Program-made: the position numbers and the translations under genes
Notes under the pieces: generated by a model
Told to the model about the DNA's origin: nothing
Databases searched by the model: none
The model's input: only the letters and a program-made list of their open reading frames with translations
NCBI RefSeq assembly: GCF_008373755.1
Contig: NZ_VUJV01000001.1
Location: 1,367,687-1,431,686, forward strand
Direction: 5' to 3'
DNA length: 64,000 nt
DNA from: Nocardioides humilatus
GTDB taxonomy: Bacteria; Actinomycetota; Actinomycetes; Propionibacteriales; Nocardioidaceae
Shown here: positions 16,810 through 26,134 of the stretch, piece after piece
How positions within the stretch are numbered: the first letter of the stretch is position 1
Layout: each line of letters opens with the position of its first letter

Positions 16810-17618
16810 GCCGGATCGAGGTCGCCGCCGGCGTCCACCTCTACGTGCAGGACCTCGGCGCCGACGACCACCGGCCAGCGGTCGTGCTCGTCCCCGGCTT
16901 CGGCATGACGCACGAGGCGTGGGACCGCCAGGTCCGGGTCCTCGTCGAGGCCGGCCACCGGGTCATCGCCATCGACCAGCGGGGACACGGTCGCTCCGAC
17001 AAGCCGCTCAACGGGTACGACGTCGCAAGGCTCAGCGACGACCTGCTCGCCGTCCTCGACCGACTGGGGGTCGAGACGTGCTCGCTCGTCGGCTGGTCGT
17101 TCGGCGGCCAGGTCGCCTTCCGTACGGCAGCCCTGCACCCGGACCGCGTGCACAAGCTGGTGCTGGTCGGGTCCAACGCGGTCCGCGCGAGCCGGAGCGA
17201 GGAGTTCCCCTTCGGCCGTCCGCCCGAGCCCACGATCGAGGCCATGGTCGCCATGGAGATCGACGACCGCTTCGCGGCCCGCCGTACGACGATCAGCAGC
17301 GGGTTCGGCACCACGCCCGACCCGGCTGTCGTGGACTGGATGACGGCGCAGTCGCTGCAGATGCCCTCCTGGGCCGCGATCGCCTGCTACCACTCGATGC
17401 TCAGCACGGACCAGGTCGCCGACCTGCCCCGGGTGACGATGCCCGTCCTGCAGGTGATCGGCGAGACCGACCCCGTGCACTCGGCCAAGGGGGCCGCCTG
17501 GCTCGTCGAGCGGCTGCCCGACTCCCGCCTGGTGACCCTGCCCGCCTGCGGGCACTACCCGATGTTCGAGGCCCCGGCCGCGCTCGACCAGCACCTCGTG
17601 GACTTCCTCGCCCCCTGA
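16806..17618 (+). CDS. Alpha/beta hydrolase
   Basis: 270 residues from a GTG start overlapping the thioesterase stop. Oxyanion loop VPGFGMTHEAW, nucleophile elbow GWSFGG (Ser), an acid in IGETDPVHS and the catalytic His in CGHYPMFE complete the triad. It is similar in layout to C-C hydrolases and esterases of ring-cleavage pathways. The substrate is not known; the link to the thioesterase suggests late steps of the same pathway. Confidence 0.88.
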   Translation: MSRIEVAAGVHLYVQDLGADDHRPAVVLVPGFGMTHEAWDRQVRVLVEAGHRVIAIDQRGHGRSDKPLNGYDVARLSDDLLAVLDRLGVETCSLVGWSFGGQVAFRTAALHPDRVHKLVLVGSNAVRASRSEEFPFGRPPEPTIEAMVAMEIDDRFAARRTTISSGFGTTPDPAVVDWMTAQSLQMPSWAAIACYHSMLSTDQVADLPRVTMPVLQVIGETDPVHSAKGAAWLVERLPDSRLVTLPACGHYPMFEAPAALDQHLVDFLAP

Positions 17619-17646
17619 GGGCCCCGAGGCCCGTCCAGGTCAGGCG

Positions 17647-18351
17647 TCAGCCCGGCTCCGTGCCCTCGACGATCTGGACACTCAAGGCACGGTGCACCTC
17701 ATAGCTGATGCAGCCCATCCAGATGGCGAAGGCCGCGAGGGGGATGTAGATGCCGACGATGCCGTTCCACGCAAACGGCCCGTCCTTGAAGAAGAGCACC
17801 AGGCCGGCCGGCGTGATCAGGATCGCCGCCCACGCGGTCAGGTAGCCGAGCCAGCGCGGCAGGACCGGCTCCGGCCGTCTGTCGATGAAGATCGCCGCGA
17901 CGATGCACCACATCTGCATCCACAGCGACCAGATCACGGTCACGAACAAGATCCATCCCACGTCGTGCAGCGCTTGGGTGACGGCCGGCGGGCGGTCGTC
18001 ATACCGGAACGCGGCTGCCATCCACACGCCGATCGGGGTGATGAACTCCAACGACAACAGGCCGCACGACACCAGCTGGGTGGCGGCGAGGATGCGAGCG
18101 CCCTCGATTCGCTTGAGCTGGCCCGAGATCGCGGCGGCCCACGGGACCAGGAGGGCGGAGGCAGCCATCACGATGACGAGCCCGATCCGGATCAGCGTGG
18201 GGTCGTCGGCGTACAGCCGCTGGATCTCCTCAGCGCTCGCGCTCGGCGCGGACGGCGGAAAGAAGCCCATCACGAAGATGAACGTGGCGAACCAGATGAC
18301 CACCATGAGGGGTCCGGTCCAGATCAGGACGCGGTGCACGCGAGCTTCCAT
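17647..18351 (-). CDS. Multi-pass membrane protein of unknown function
   Basis: 234 residues with about six hydrophobic helices (for example VLIWTGPLMVVIWFATFIFV near the N-terminus). A loop DDPTLIR and the sequence LHDVGWILFVTVIWSLWMQMW are seen in the middle. I do not recognise a characterised family. It is divergent from the flavoprotein at 18469 and shares the operator-like palindrome with it, so it probably belongs to the same pathway, for instance as an uptake or membrane enzyme component. Confidence 0.75.
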   Translation of the reverse strand: MEARVHRVLIWTGPLMVVIWFATFIFVMGFFPPSAPSASAEEIQRLYADDPTLIRIGLVIVMAASALLVPWAAAISGQLKRIEGARILAATQLVSCGLLSLEFITPIGVWMAAAFRYDDRPPAVTQALHDVGWILFVTVIWSLWMQMWCIVAAIFIDRRPEPVLPRWLGYLTAWAAILITPAGLVLFFKDGPFAWNGIVGIYIPLAAFAIWMGCISYEVHRALSVQIVEGTEPG

Positions 18352-18388
18352 GGGATGGGTTCCCCTTCCAGGGGTGGACAGCCACTTG

Positions 18389-18411
18389 ATTTGAGATCAG
18401 ACTATTCACAA
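18389..18411. promoter_or_regulatory. Putative operator (site 8) in divergent promoter
   Basis: ATTTGA-N11-TCACAA with inner GATC. It lies 38 bases upstream of the minus-strand gene and 58 bases upstream of the plus-strand flavoprotein. Confidence 0.55.
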
Positions 18412-18468
18412 ATACGACAGTTGTACATCTGTTGTCCAAATGTCGCCCGCCCGATCGGAAGGTCATCG

Positions 18469-20043
18469 ATGGCAGAGAGCTACGACTTCGTCGTGATCGG
18501 CGGCGGGCACAACGGGCTCAGCGCGGCCTGCACACTGGGCGCGGCCGGCGCCTCGGTTCTCGTCGTCGAGCAGCGCCCCGTGCTGGGCGGGCTCTCGGCA
18601 AGTAATGCCTACCTGCCCGCGGCGCCCCAGCACGTGCTCAGCCTCGGAGCCATGGACGACATGTTCATGTCGTGCACCTCGATCGTCGACGACCTGCAGC
18701 TGAGGCGGCACGGGTTCCAGACGATCACCGTGCCCGCGCCGTATGGGTGGATAGGGCCCGACGGCGAGACCCTCCTGCTGTTCGCCGACCTCGACCGCAC
18801 GCTGGCAGAGGTGCGCCGCTTCTCGCCGCACGACGCCCGGGCATACGCCGACCTGCAGCCTGCCCTCTCCTGGATCTTCCGCGCGCTGGTCACCGTGATG
18901 TCGCGCCACCCCGCCGAGCTGCCCAAGCGCGAGCTCGGGAAGCACCTGCTGAAGCTGGCGCCCGACCGTGCGATCCGGCGGCGACTCGGCCAGATCATGA
19001 CCAGCAACCTCGTCGAGCTGATGGCCGAGTGCTTCCGTAGCGACGCGATGCGCTCGCTCGGCACCTATTGGGGATCGATGATCGGTCCGATCGACGCCGA
19101 CGGCGGCGGGTTCTACTGCGTCGGGCTCGCGGCCGTGCACAGCCGGCCGGGCGTGCAGCGGCCGCGGGGCGGGATGCGGTCGATCGTCGGCTCGCTCGAA
19201 TCGCGCGCCCGGTCTCTCGGCGTGCAGGTGCGGACGTCCTGCGGCGTGGCCGAGGTCGTGGTGGAGGGTGGCGAGGCCAGCGGCGTCCGACTTAGCGACG
19301 GAACGGTGGTCGACGCGCGGCGCGGGGTGCTGGCCGCCGTCCCTCCCCAGACGGCGTACGGGCCACTCCTCGCGGAGGGTGTCCTTGACTCCAACGTGAC
19401 GACCAAGGTCGCGATGATGCCGGCGAGCGGCAACAACTCCGCCACCTTCAAGGTCGACCTCGCCGTTGGCGGGCGGGTGAGTTTTCCGGTCGCGCAGGCG
19501 CGGCGCGACCGGCTCGACGGGCACGACCTGCGCACGGTCTCGCTGATGACCGGCACCTTCGGCGACCAGATCGAGCAGCTCGCGTTGATCCGCCAGGGGC
19601 GCTCGCTGGCCGCGCCGCCGTCGTACCTCGCCGTGCTGTCGGGCCTCGACCCCACCGTCGCCCCACCCGGACAGGACGTCGTCTACCTCGCCTCGAACGT
19701 CCCCGCCCAGCCCCGCGAGGACTGGGCCGACGTCCGGGACCGGTACGCCGAAGGCGTGCTCGCCACCGCCGGCACCCATCTGTCCGGACTGGACGCCGAG
19801 ATCGGCCGGGTCGTGACGTCACCTGCCGACTTCGGCGCGCAGTACGCCACCCCGAACGGGTCGTACTTCCACGTCGACATGACGCCGCTGCGGCTGGCCA
19901 TGAACCGGCCCGCCCCTGGTCTCGGCGGCTACCGAAGCCCGGTCGCGGGATACTTCCACGCCGGCGCCGGCTCCCACCCCGGCGGCGGGGTGAGCGGCTG
20001 GCCCGGGCGGCTCGCGGCCCGGACCGCGCTCACCGATCGCTGA
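18469..20043 (+). CDS. Phytoene-dehydrogenase-like FAD oxidoreductase
   Basis: 524 residues. The N-terminal dinucleotide-binding fingerprint VIGGGHNGLSAACTLG is followed by an E at the end of beta-2 (VVEQRPVLGG), and the C-terminal GGGVSGWPGR motif closes the FAD site as in carotenoid desaturases and retinol saturase-like proteins. Such enzymes desaturate or isomerise polyprenoid chains. Here it stands in a lipid-catabolic region and is followed, 10 bases on, by a seven-TM protein in the same operon. Confidence 0.88.
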   Translation: MAESYDFVVIGGGHNGLSAACTLGAAGASVLVVEQRPVLGGLSASNAYLPAAPQHVLSLGAMDDMFMSCTSIVDDLQLRRHGFQTITVPAPYGWIGPDGETLLLFADLDRTLAEVRRFSPHDARAYADLQPALSWIFRALVTVMSRHPAELPKRELGKHLLKLAPDRAIRRRLGQIMTSNLVELMAECFRSDAMRSLGTYWGSMIGPIDADGGGFYCVGLAAVHSRPGVQRPRGGMRSIVGSLESRARSLGVQVRTSCGVAEVVVEGGEASGVRLSDGTVVDARRGVLAAVPPQTAYGPLLAEGVLDSNVTTKVAMMPASGNNSATFKVDLAVGGRVSFPVAQARRDRLDGHDLRTVSLMTGTFGDQIEQLALIRQGRSLAAPPSYLAVLSGLDPTVAPPGQDVVYLASNVPAQPREDWADVRDRYAEGVLATAGTHLSGLDAEIGRVVTSPADFGAQYATPNGSYFHVDMTPLRLAMNRPAPGLGGYRSPVAGYFHAGAGSHPGGGVSGWPGRLAARTALTDR

Positions 20044-20053
20044 GGAGATTCCC

Positions 20054-20758
20054 GTGTACGACGTCCAGGCCGTCCTCGACCGGATCAACGAGCCCTCTAT
20101 CCCGCTGCTGGTCTTCACCGCGATCGCTTGGGTGACCGGTTTCGTGCAGATCGTCCAGGCTTTCCGCTGCGGCCGCAGCGACCGCGTCCCCGCTGCACCG
20201 ATCGGGATGACTGCCTTCCTGTTGGCGCACGATGGGACCTTCGCGCTGCACGCCGACTACTGGCTGCACGAGGTCGACGTCTGGTACTTCTCCATCTTCT
20301 GGGTCGGCATGGTGGTCTCGGTCGGCATCGAGCTGATGCTGGTGCGCCAGTACCTCGCCTTCGGCCAACCGCTGCTGGCCCCCGACCTGCCGCGCTGGAT
20401 GTTCGTCGGCTCCTACCTTCTCCTGCAGGCGTTCGCCTTCGTCGGACTGTGGTGGCTGCAGTCAGTGGTCGACGATCCGCTCCGGCTCGTCAGCCTCGCC
20501 GCGACGCAAGTGGTCGCCGTGGTCTTCCTCGTTCCGTGGATACTGGCTCGCGGCAATGCACGCGGACAGTCCCGCGCTTTCGCCTGGGCGACCGTGCTCG
20601 GTCCGGGCGGCTTCGCGCTCGGCCTGTTCCCGTCACTCTCGCCTGAGCTGTTCGACAACGCGCACTTCTGGGCGCTGTGCGCCAGCCTGATGTCCTTGTC
20701 GATCGCCTACCTGCTGTTGCTCGAGCACCACCTGCGCAGGGACGCCGCCGCTCCCTGA
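20054..20758 (+). CDS. Seven-TM membrane protein, HDG/D-W family (paralogue 1)
   Basis: 234 residues with about seven hydrophobic helices. It starts MYDVQAVLDRI and carries a conserved loop motif: AHDGTFALHADYW, then DVWYFSIFWVGM and ELMLVRQYLAFG. The same pattern (HD-x(7-9)-D-x-W, then a second D-x-W, FWVG, E and FG) occurs in two tandem proteins at 32-33.4 kb. I do not recognise a characterised family. The invariant His/Asp residues near the first loop look more catalytic or metal-binding than structural. It is the second gene after the flavoprotein. Confidence 0.78.
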   Translation: MYDVQAVLDRINEPSIPLLVFTAIAWVTGFVQIVQAFRCGRSDRVPAAPIGMTAFLLAHDGTFALHADYWLHEVDVWYFSIFWVGMVVSVGIELMLVRQYLAFGQPLLAPDLPRWMFVGSYLLLQAFAFVGLWWLQSVVDDPLRLVSLAATQVVAVVFLVPWILARGNARGQSRAFAWATVLGPGGFALGLFPSLSPELFDNAHFWALCASLMSLSIAYLLLLEHHLRRDAAAP

Positions 20759-20780
20759 AAGCGAGGTCACCTCGGCGACG

Positions 20781-21827
20781 TCAGAGACCGAGTGCGTCGG
20801 CCAGGACCCTGCGAGGCTCACTGACCGCAGCGGCGGTGGCGCGCACGAAGCGCGCGTCGCCGAAGGCGTGCGAGATGGGGTACTCGCGCATGTAGCCGTA
20901 GCCGCCGTGCAACTGCATCCCCTGGTCGACGACCTGGTCGTGGACCCGCTCGACCACGATCCGGGTGGCAGCGGCCAAGGCATCGGCGAGGTCGCCGTCG
21001 GCGAGCGCCGCAACAGCACTGTCGAGGAGCTGGTGCGCAGCCACCAGCTCGGCGCCGTTCTCGGCAAGGCGGAACCGGGTGTTCTCGAACGACGACAGCG
21101 GCTTTCCGAACACCGCGCGCTCCTGGACGTAGTCCCCCGTGAGCTCGAAGGCGGCCTGCGCCGCCGCCAACCCCACGACTGCGGACCACAGATCGAGCGA
21201 ACGGGCTGCGAGCCCGGCCGGCTCGACCGGTGAGGTCGTGTCGAGCAGGTGGGGAGCCACCGTGACGTCCGCGACGGCTGCATCAGAGCCACCGAGCAGC
21301 GAGCACGTCACGTCGACCCCGACGGACTCCCGCGGCAGGACCACCACGGCGCCGTCGGCATCGACGACCACGAACAGGTCGGCCACCGCAGCACCGGGCA
21401 CAGCTCGGGCAGACGTCGATCCCGACGACAGCACCACGACACAGCCGACCGACTCCCCCGCGGCAAGCGCCGTCAGGGCAGCAGCGACGTCGTCGCTCCA
21501 CTCAGCGAGCGCCGCCAGCATCGGCAGGACGACGCCCAGCTGTCGGGCGACGACCAGCGCGAGGCCAGCCGCGCCGCTTCGAGCAAGCTCCTCGACCAGG
21601 ACGACCGGAAACCGCGGGTCGTCCACACCGGCGCCGCCGAGCTCCTCGGGCACCGAGGTGCCCAGGAACCCCTGCTCGCCAGCGTTGGCGAACAGGCCAC
21701 GGTCGAAGCGGCCCGCGGCCCGCCACCGGTCGAGGTCAGGAGTGACCTCGGCTGCGACGAACCGACGGACCGAGTCGCGGAAGGTTGCGTGGTCCTCGTC
21801 GTACCCGGTCCTGCGGACCAGCTCCAT
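20781..21827 (-). CDS. Short acyl-CoA dehydrogenase, degenerate subunit of a pair
   Basis: 348 residues, about 35 shorter than typical. It keeps the RxxFG region (YVQERAVFGKPLSSF) and LHGGYGYMREY. The middle beta-domain FAD/substrate loop is degraded (VVLSSGSTSARAV replaces SEPxAGSD). The C-terminal active-site loop reads AAVSEPRRV instead of GGTNEIMR. It starts one base after the upstream dehydrogenase stop. In steroid catabolism such pairs form alpha2-beta2 heterotetramers (FadE26/27, FadE28/29 type), which is the likely arrangement here. Confidence 0.86.
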   Translation of the reverse strand: MELVRRTGYDEDHATFRDSVRRFVAAEVTPDLDRWRAAGRFDRGLFANAGEQGFLGTSVPEELGGAGVDDPRFPVVLVEELARSGAAGLALVVARQLGVVLPMLAALAEWSDDVAAALTALAAGESVGCVVVLSSGSTSARAVPGAAVADLFVVVDADGAVVVLPRESVGVDVTCSLLGGSDAAVADVTVAPHLLDTTSPVEPAGLAARSLDLWSAVVGLAAAQAAFELTGDYVQERAVFGKPLSSFENTRFRLAENGAELVAAHQLLDSAVAALADGDLADALAAATRIVVERVHDQVVDQGMQLHGGYGYMREYPISHAFGDARFVRATAAAVSEPRRVLADALGL

Positions 21828-21828
21828 G

Positions 21829-22986
21829 TCAGGCCCGCTGGTCGAAACGACGACCGAGGTACTCCGACACGATGCGGGTGCGCTGCATCGCAGGCGTGCC
21901 GCCGGCGATCGCCCAACCGACCGCGTCGCGGTGCATGCGCTCGATCTCGTACTCCTCGGAGTAGCCGTAGCCGCCGTGGAGCTGGATCGCGAGGTCGGTG
22001 ACCTTCTTGACCATCTCGTTGGCGAAGCACTTCGCGATCGACGCCTCGATCTGCTCCGGTGCACCGCTGCCGGCACCCATCGCAGCGCGGTAGATCAGGA
22101 GTCGCGCAGCGTCGACAGCGATGACCATGTCGGCGAGGCCGATCTGGATCGCCTGGAACTCGACGATGTCCTTACCGAACTGCTGGCGCTCCTCGACGTA
22201 CTTCGCGGTGCGCGCAAGGGCCTCCTGCGCGATCGCCAGGCACATGGTGCTGTTGCCGAGCCGCTCGATCGAGAATGCGGTGAAGAGCTTGTTGAAGCCG
22301 CCCTCGGGGATGATCACGTTTTCCAGCGGCACCCGGACGTTGTCGAAGAACATGTCCGCCGAGCCGACGCCGCGGTGGCCCATCAGCTCCTCCTGCGGAC
22401 CGAAGGTCAGGCCAGGGGTGTCCTTGTCGACGACGACCGCGCCCATGCCCTTGCCGCCCGGGGTGGCGCCGAAGCGGACGTAGACGAGGTACTGCTCGGC
22501 GACACCGCCGCCGGAGCACCAGCGCTTCATGCCGTCGATGACGACCTCGTCGCCCTCGATGCGGGCCTTGGTCTTCACGTCGGTGGCGGCCGAGCCGGCG
22601 TCCGGCTCGGAGATGCAGATCGCGATGACCTTCTCACCGGCGGCGACCGGAGGCAGGAACTTCTGCTTCTGCTCCTCGGTGCCGAAGAGGTGGATCACCC
22701 GCGCCGGGCCGGCCGAGGCCTCGAAGATCGGCCACGCGGCGAGCGAGTTCACCCGCGCGAACTCCTCCTGCACGATGAGGGCGTCGATGAGCGGTCGGCC
22801 ACCGCCGCCGTACTCCTCGGGGATCGGCAGGGCCAGCAGACCGAGCTCGGCCAGCTTGCGGCGCTCCTCGACGGGGAAGTGCGTGCGGTTCTTGTCCCAC
22901 TCGCGGGCGAGCGGTGCGTACTGGTCGCGCGCCACCTTGCGGGCGAGCTTGCGCAGCTCCTGCTGCTCGTCAGTCAGCTCGAACAT
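21829..22986 (-). CDS. Acyl-CoA dehydrogenase, catalytic subunit of a pair (atypical Glu position)
   Basis: 385 residues. ISEPDAGSAATD, VEERQQFGKDI and GGYGYSEEYEIER are canonical. At the usual catalytic-base position the loop reads AGGTPAMQR, so Glu is replaced by Ala. A Glu-Arg occurs at the alternative site used by isovaleryl-CoA dehydrogenase (FSIERLGNST). Either that residue is the base or the pair shares an active site with the short partner at 20781. It lies between the partner and a thiolase. Confidence 0.88.
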   Translation of the reverse strand: MFELTDEQQELRKLARKVARDQYAPLAREWDKNRTHFPVEERRKLAELGLLALPIPEEYGGGGRPLIDALIVQEEFARVNSLAAWPIFEASAGPARVIHLFGTEEQKQKFLPPVAAGEKVIAICISEPDAGSAATDVKTKARIEGDEVVIDGMKRWCSGGGVAEQYLVYVRFGATPGGKGMGAVVVDKDTPGLTFGPQEELMGHRGVGSADMFFDNVRVPLENVIIPEGGFNKLFTAFSIERLGNSTMCLAIAQEALARTAKYVEERQQFGKDIVEFQAIQIGLADMVIAVDAARLLIYRAAMGAGSGAPEQIEASIAKCFANEMVKKVTDLAIQLHGGYGYSEEYEIERMHRDAVGWAIAGGTPAMQRTRIVSEYLGRRFDQRA

Positions 22987-23000
22987 GATGTGTGTCCTCT

Positions 23001-24188
23001 TCAGATTCGCTCGATGATGGTGGCGTTGGCCATGCCGCCGGCCTCGCACATGGTCTGGAGGCCGTAGCGGCCGCCGGTGGCTTCGAGACCGTTGAGCATG
23101 GTCGTCAGCAGCCGGGCACCCGAGGCGCCGAGCGGGTGTCCGAGCGCGATCGCCCCGCCCCGCGGGTTGAGGCGTGCGTCGTCGGCGCCGAAGTGCTTCG
23201 CCCACGCCATCGGCACCGGCGCGAACGCCTCGTTGACCTCGTAGTGGTCGATGTCGTCGATGGTGAGACCCGAGCGCTTCAACACCTTCTCGGTCGCCGG
23301 GATCGGGCCGGTCAGCATGGTGATCGGGTCGTCACCGGCAAGGCCGAAGGAGTGGAAGCGCGCCCGCGGCGTCAGACCCAGCTGGGCGGCCCGCTCCTCG
23401 GACATGATCAGGACGGCGGACGCGCCGTCGGTCAGCTGCGAGGAGTTCCCCGCGGTGATGTGCCAGCCGATCTCGGGGAACCGAGCGGCCATCTCCTCGG
23501 AGTAGAACGACGGCTTGAGCCCGCCGAGGCTCTCGACAGACGTGCCCGGCCGCGGCGTCTCGTCGACGGCCACGACCGTGCCGTCCGGGAGCACGACGGG
23601 GACGATCTCGCCGCTGGCGTCGGTCGTGCTCGCAAGGTCGTGGGACCGCGCCGAGAACTCGTCGAGCATCGTGCGGTCGAATCCGTAGCGCGCCGCGATG
23701 ATCTCGGCGGAGATGCCCTGCGGCACCAGGCCCGGGGCGTAGCGCTCGGCGACCGACGGACCGAAGGGGTCCTGACCGATCCGCGCGGTGCCCATCGGGA
23801 TGCGGCTCATGGACTCCACGCCGCAGGCCACCACGACGTCGTACACACCAGAGATGACGCCCTGCGCGGCGAAGTCGGCAGCCTGCTGGCTGGATCCGCA
23901 GGCCCGGTGGACCGTCACCGACGGCACCGACTCGGGGAGACCGGCCGCGAGCCAGGCCCAACGGCCGACCGGACCGGACTGCTCGCCGACCTGGCTCACA
24001 CAGCCGGTGATGACGTCGTCCACGGTCTCCGGGTCGAGCCCGTTCCGCTCGACGAGCTGGCGCAGCACCTGGCCCAGCAGCTCGGCCGGGTGCAGGGCCG
24101 ACAGCGAGCCGCCCGGCTTCCCATCCCGGGGGGCGCGACCGCGCCCGAGGGGCGAGCGGACGGCGTCGACGATGACAGCAGTACTCAT
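23001..24188 (-). CDS. Thiolase (acetyl-CoA acyltransferase)
   Basis: 395 residues with all thiolase hallmarks: the nucleophilic Cys in HRACGSSQQA, the NEAFAPV motif, the active-site His in GGAIALGHPLGASGAR and the second Cys in MCEAGGMAN. It cleaves a 3-ketoacyl-CoA in the last step of beta-oxidation. It shares an operon with the paired dehydrogenases downstream and a SnoaL-like protein upstream, as in steroid side-chain clusters with FadA5-type thiolases. Confidence 0.94.
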   Translation of the reverse strand: MSTAVIVDAVRSPLGRGRAPRDGKPGGSLSALHPAELLGQVLRQLVERNGLDPETVDDVITGCVSQVGEQSGPVGRWAWLAAGLPESVPSVTVHRACGSSQQAADFAAQGVISGVYDVVVACGVESMSRIPMGTARIGQDPFGPSVAERYAPGLVPQGISAEIIAARYGFDRTMLDEFSARSHDLASTTDASGEIVPVVLPDGTVVAVDETPRPGTSVESLGGLKPSFYSEEMAARFPEIGWHITAGNSSQLTDGASAVLIMSEERAAQLGLTPRARFHSFGLAGDDPITMLTGPIPATEKVLKRSGLTIDDIDHYEVNEAFAPVPMAWAKHFGADDARLNPRGGAIALGHPLGASGARLLTTMLNGLEATGGRYGLQTMCEAGGMANATIIERI

Positions 24189-24215
24189 GGTGCTCCTTGT
24201 GAAGGGGATCGGCGG

Positions 24216-24635
24216 TCAGGCCGTCGCGGTTTGAAGCAGCGCCTGGCAGGCGGCCGTGTCCCAGTAGTAGGCCTTCACCTCGGCGACGAGGCCGTCGGTG
24301 AAGGTCCACAGCTCGAGCGCACCGGAGTCGATGGCCGAACCGTTGGCCCGGAAGGCGAACGAGACCTGGACGGCGACATGGTCGCCGTCCTCCACGACGG
24401 TGAGGACGTTGAGCCCGTCCGGCCCGAAGGACGGGTCCGGGGTGGCAAGACCGGCGAACACCTTGCGCAGTACGGCGGCACCCTCGACCCGACCGCCGTA
24501 GGGCAGACCGGCCGGCCACTCGACGGCCGCGTCCTCGCGGAAGGAGGTGTCGATCAGCGCGACGAGCGCTTCGCCGTCACGGTTCTTCGCTGCCTCGTAG
24601 AAAGTCTCCACGACCTGGCGCGGCTCGACGCTCAT
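24216..24635 (-). CDS. SnoaL/NTF2-like protein
   Basis: 139 residues from MSVEPRQVVETFYEAA. The cone-shaped NTF2 fold pattern is visible (FYEAAKNRDGEALVALID at the N-terminus, ending ...AEVKAYYWDTAACQALL). Members include ketosteroid isomerases and SnoaL cyclases, but the catalytic Asp/Tyr pair cannot be fixed from the sequence alone. It is the first gene of a four-gene operon and has operator site 9 only 24 bases upstream. Confidence 0.78.
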   Translation of the reverse strand: MSVEPRQVVETFYEAAKNRDGEALVALIDTSFREDAAVEWPAGLPYGGRVEGAAVLRKVFAGLATPDPSFGPDGLNVLTVVEDGDHVAVQVSFAFRANGSAIDSGALELWTFTDGLVAEVKAYYWDTAACQALLQTATA

Positions 24636-24658
24636 TCGGTTCCTCCGGTCCACCCGAT

Positions 24659-24681
24659 TAATGATCTTATCTGTCTCAGAA
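24659..24681. promoter_or_regulatory. Putative operator (site 9) before the thiolase operon
   Basis: TAATGA-N11-TCAGAA, inner right half CTGTCTCA. It is positioned directly ahead of the SnoaL-thiolase-dehydrogenase operon. Confidence 0.58.
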
Positions 24682-24715
24682 TAATCAGGTGGACCGGCCG
24701 CCGTCAAAGACGGGT

Positions 24716-26134
24716 TCACCTACCGAGCGCGAGGACCTCGTCCAGACCCGCCTGCAGGCACTCCCAGAGCACCTCGGTGTCAGAGAAGACGTCGCCATCG
24801 ACATTGACCCCGATGCAGCACACGCCCTCGTGCGTGCAGAGGGCCGCGCACATCGACGTGCCCGGAAGGGGCCCGAAGACGAACATCCGCTCGAACGGGA
24901 CACCTGCCCAGTAGGTGCGGAACGGGACGCCCTGCCAGCTGCTGGTCGTCAACGTGGCTCCGGCGTTGAGGCCTGAGATCGCAGCCGCCACCAGCGGCGA
25001 CGGTGCCAGGTTCATCAGCGGCGTCACCTTGTTCATGATGTCCAGCGCCGGTTCCTGACGGACGGCGAGCACCCGCTCGTGCATGGCCTGGATCCGCTCC
25101 GCAGGATCGGCGATGCCCGACGGTGCCGAGAAGAAGGCACCGGTGAACCGGTTGCCGCCCATCGGGTCGTCGTCGCGCCGCATCGAGACGGGCATCGAGA
25201 TCGGGACGTCGCCGAGCGTGGCGCCGTGCCGGTCGTGATAGATCCGCAGCCCGCCCAGGATCGCGGACACGAACGCGTCGTTGACGGTGCCGTCGACCGA
25301 CTTCGCAGCCTTCTTGAGGTCCGTCAGGTCGCACTCCAGGCTCCCGAAACGCCACTTCGTGCGCGGGCCGGGCACGAGCAGCTCGCTCGCCGCCGGCGGG
25401 GGCGGAGTGGCCACGCGCGGGACCGAGGAGAGGTAGGCGCCCGCACCCTTGAGGGTGCCGACCGGGTCAGCGGCGGCCTGGCTCAGCACCTTCGCACCGC
25501 CGCGCAGCAGACCGCCCACGGCCTCCGCCTGCCAACGCAGCCCGCGCCCGGTGGCGTCGCGGCGCGAGACCTGCGGCCGGTCGGCTTCGGTCGGCGCGCC
25601 GCTGTGCTCCTGGTCGGGCTCGCGGTCGAGGATCCGCGAGAAGAGCTGCGTGGCCGCGGCGCCGTCCATGAGGACGTGGTGCGCCTGGAGGAGGTACGCC
25701 GCGCGCCCGCCCTCGAGGCCCTCGACGAAGACAGCCGACCACGGCGGCCGCGACCGGTCGAGCGGCGTGACCGCCAGTCCCTGGGCATACTCGAGCAGCT
25801 CCGCCATGGTGCCCTCGCCCGGCAGCCGCACGCGGCGCAGGTGGTAGTCGAGGTCGAAGTTCTCGTCGGTGGTCCACATCGGCGGACCGGTCGGGACGAG
25901 CGGCTCGACCACCCGCTCCGCGAAGCGGGGTGCGAGCTTGATCCCCCAGCGGTGCGCGGACTTGATGCGTTCCCACGTCGGCGTCTCACTGAGGACGATG
26001 ACCACGACCCCGGTCCAGGAGTCCGCGGGGGGTCGTTCGGTCCGCCACATCAGAGCGTCCAGCGGGTTGAGCTCGGGCTCTCCCCAGTGGATCAGCTCTG
26101 CGCGGCCCTGTGCGATCTCGTTCTCATCCAGCAT
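24716..26134 (-). CDS. WS/DGAT-type O-acyltransferase
   Basis: 472 residues from ATG 26134, chosen because GGGGA precedes it at good spacing; the in-frame ATG at 26146 is an alternative. The catalytic HHxxxDG motif is intact (HHVLMDG, His152/153, Asp157), as is the later ND(A/S)F-type segment (TVNDAFVSAI) seen in wax-ester synthase/diacylglycerol acyltransferases. It should make triacylglycerol or wax esters from acyl-CoA, so it may store surplus acyl groups. Its start overlaps the upstream hydrolase stop. Confidence 0.9.
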   Translation of the reverse strand: MLDENEIAQGRAELIHWGEPELNPLDALMWRTERPPADSWTGVVVIVLSETPTWERIKSAHRWGIKLAPRFAERVVEPLVPTGPPMWTTDENFDLDYHLRRVRLPGEGTMAELLEYAQGLAVTPLDRSRPPWSAVFVEGLEGGRAAYLLQAHHVLMDGAAATQLFSRILDREPDQEHSGAPTEADRPQVSRRDATGRGLRWQAEAVGGLLRGGAKVLSQAAADPVGTLKGAGAYLSSVPRVATPPPPAASELLVPGPRTKWRFGSLECDLTDLKKAAKSVDGTVNDAFVSAILGGLRIYHDRHGATLGDVPISMPVSMRRDDDPMGGNRFTGAFFSAPSGIADPAERIQAMHERVLAVRQEPALDIMNKVTPLMNLAPSPLVAAAISGLNAGATLTTSSWQGVPFRTYWAGVPFERMFVFGPLPGTSMCAALCTHEGVCCIGVNVDGDVFSDTEVLWECLQAGLDEVLALGR

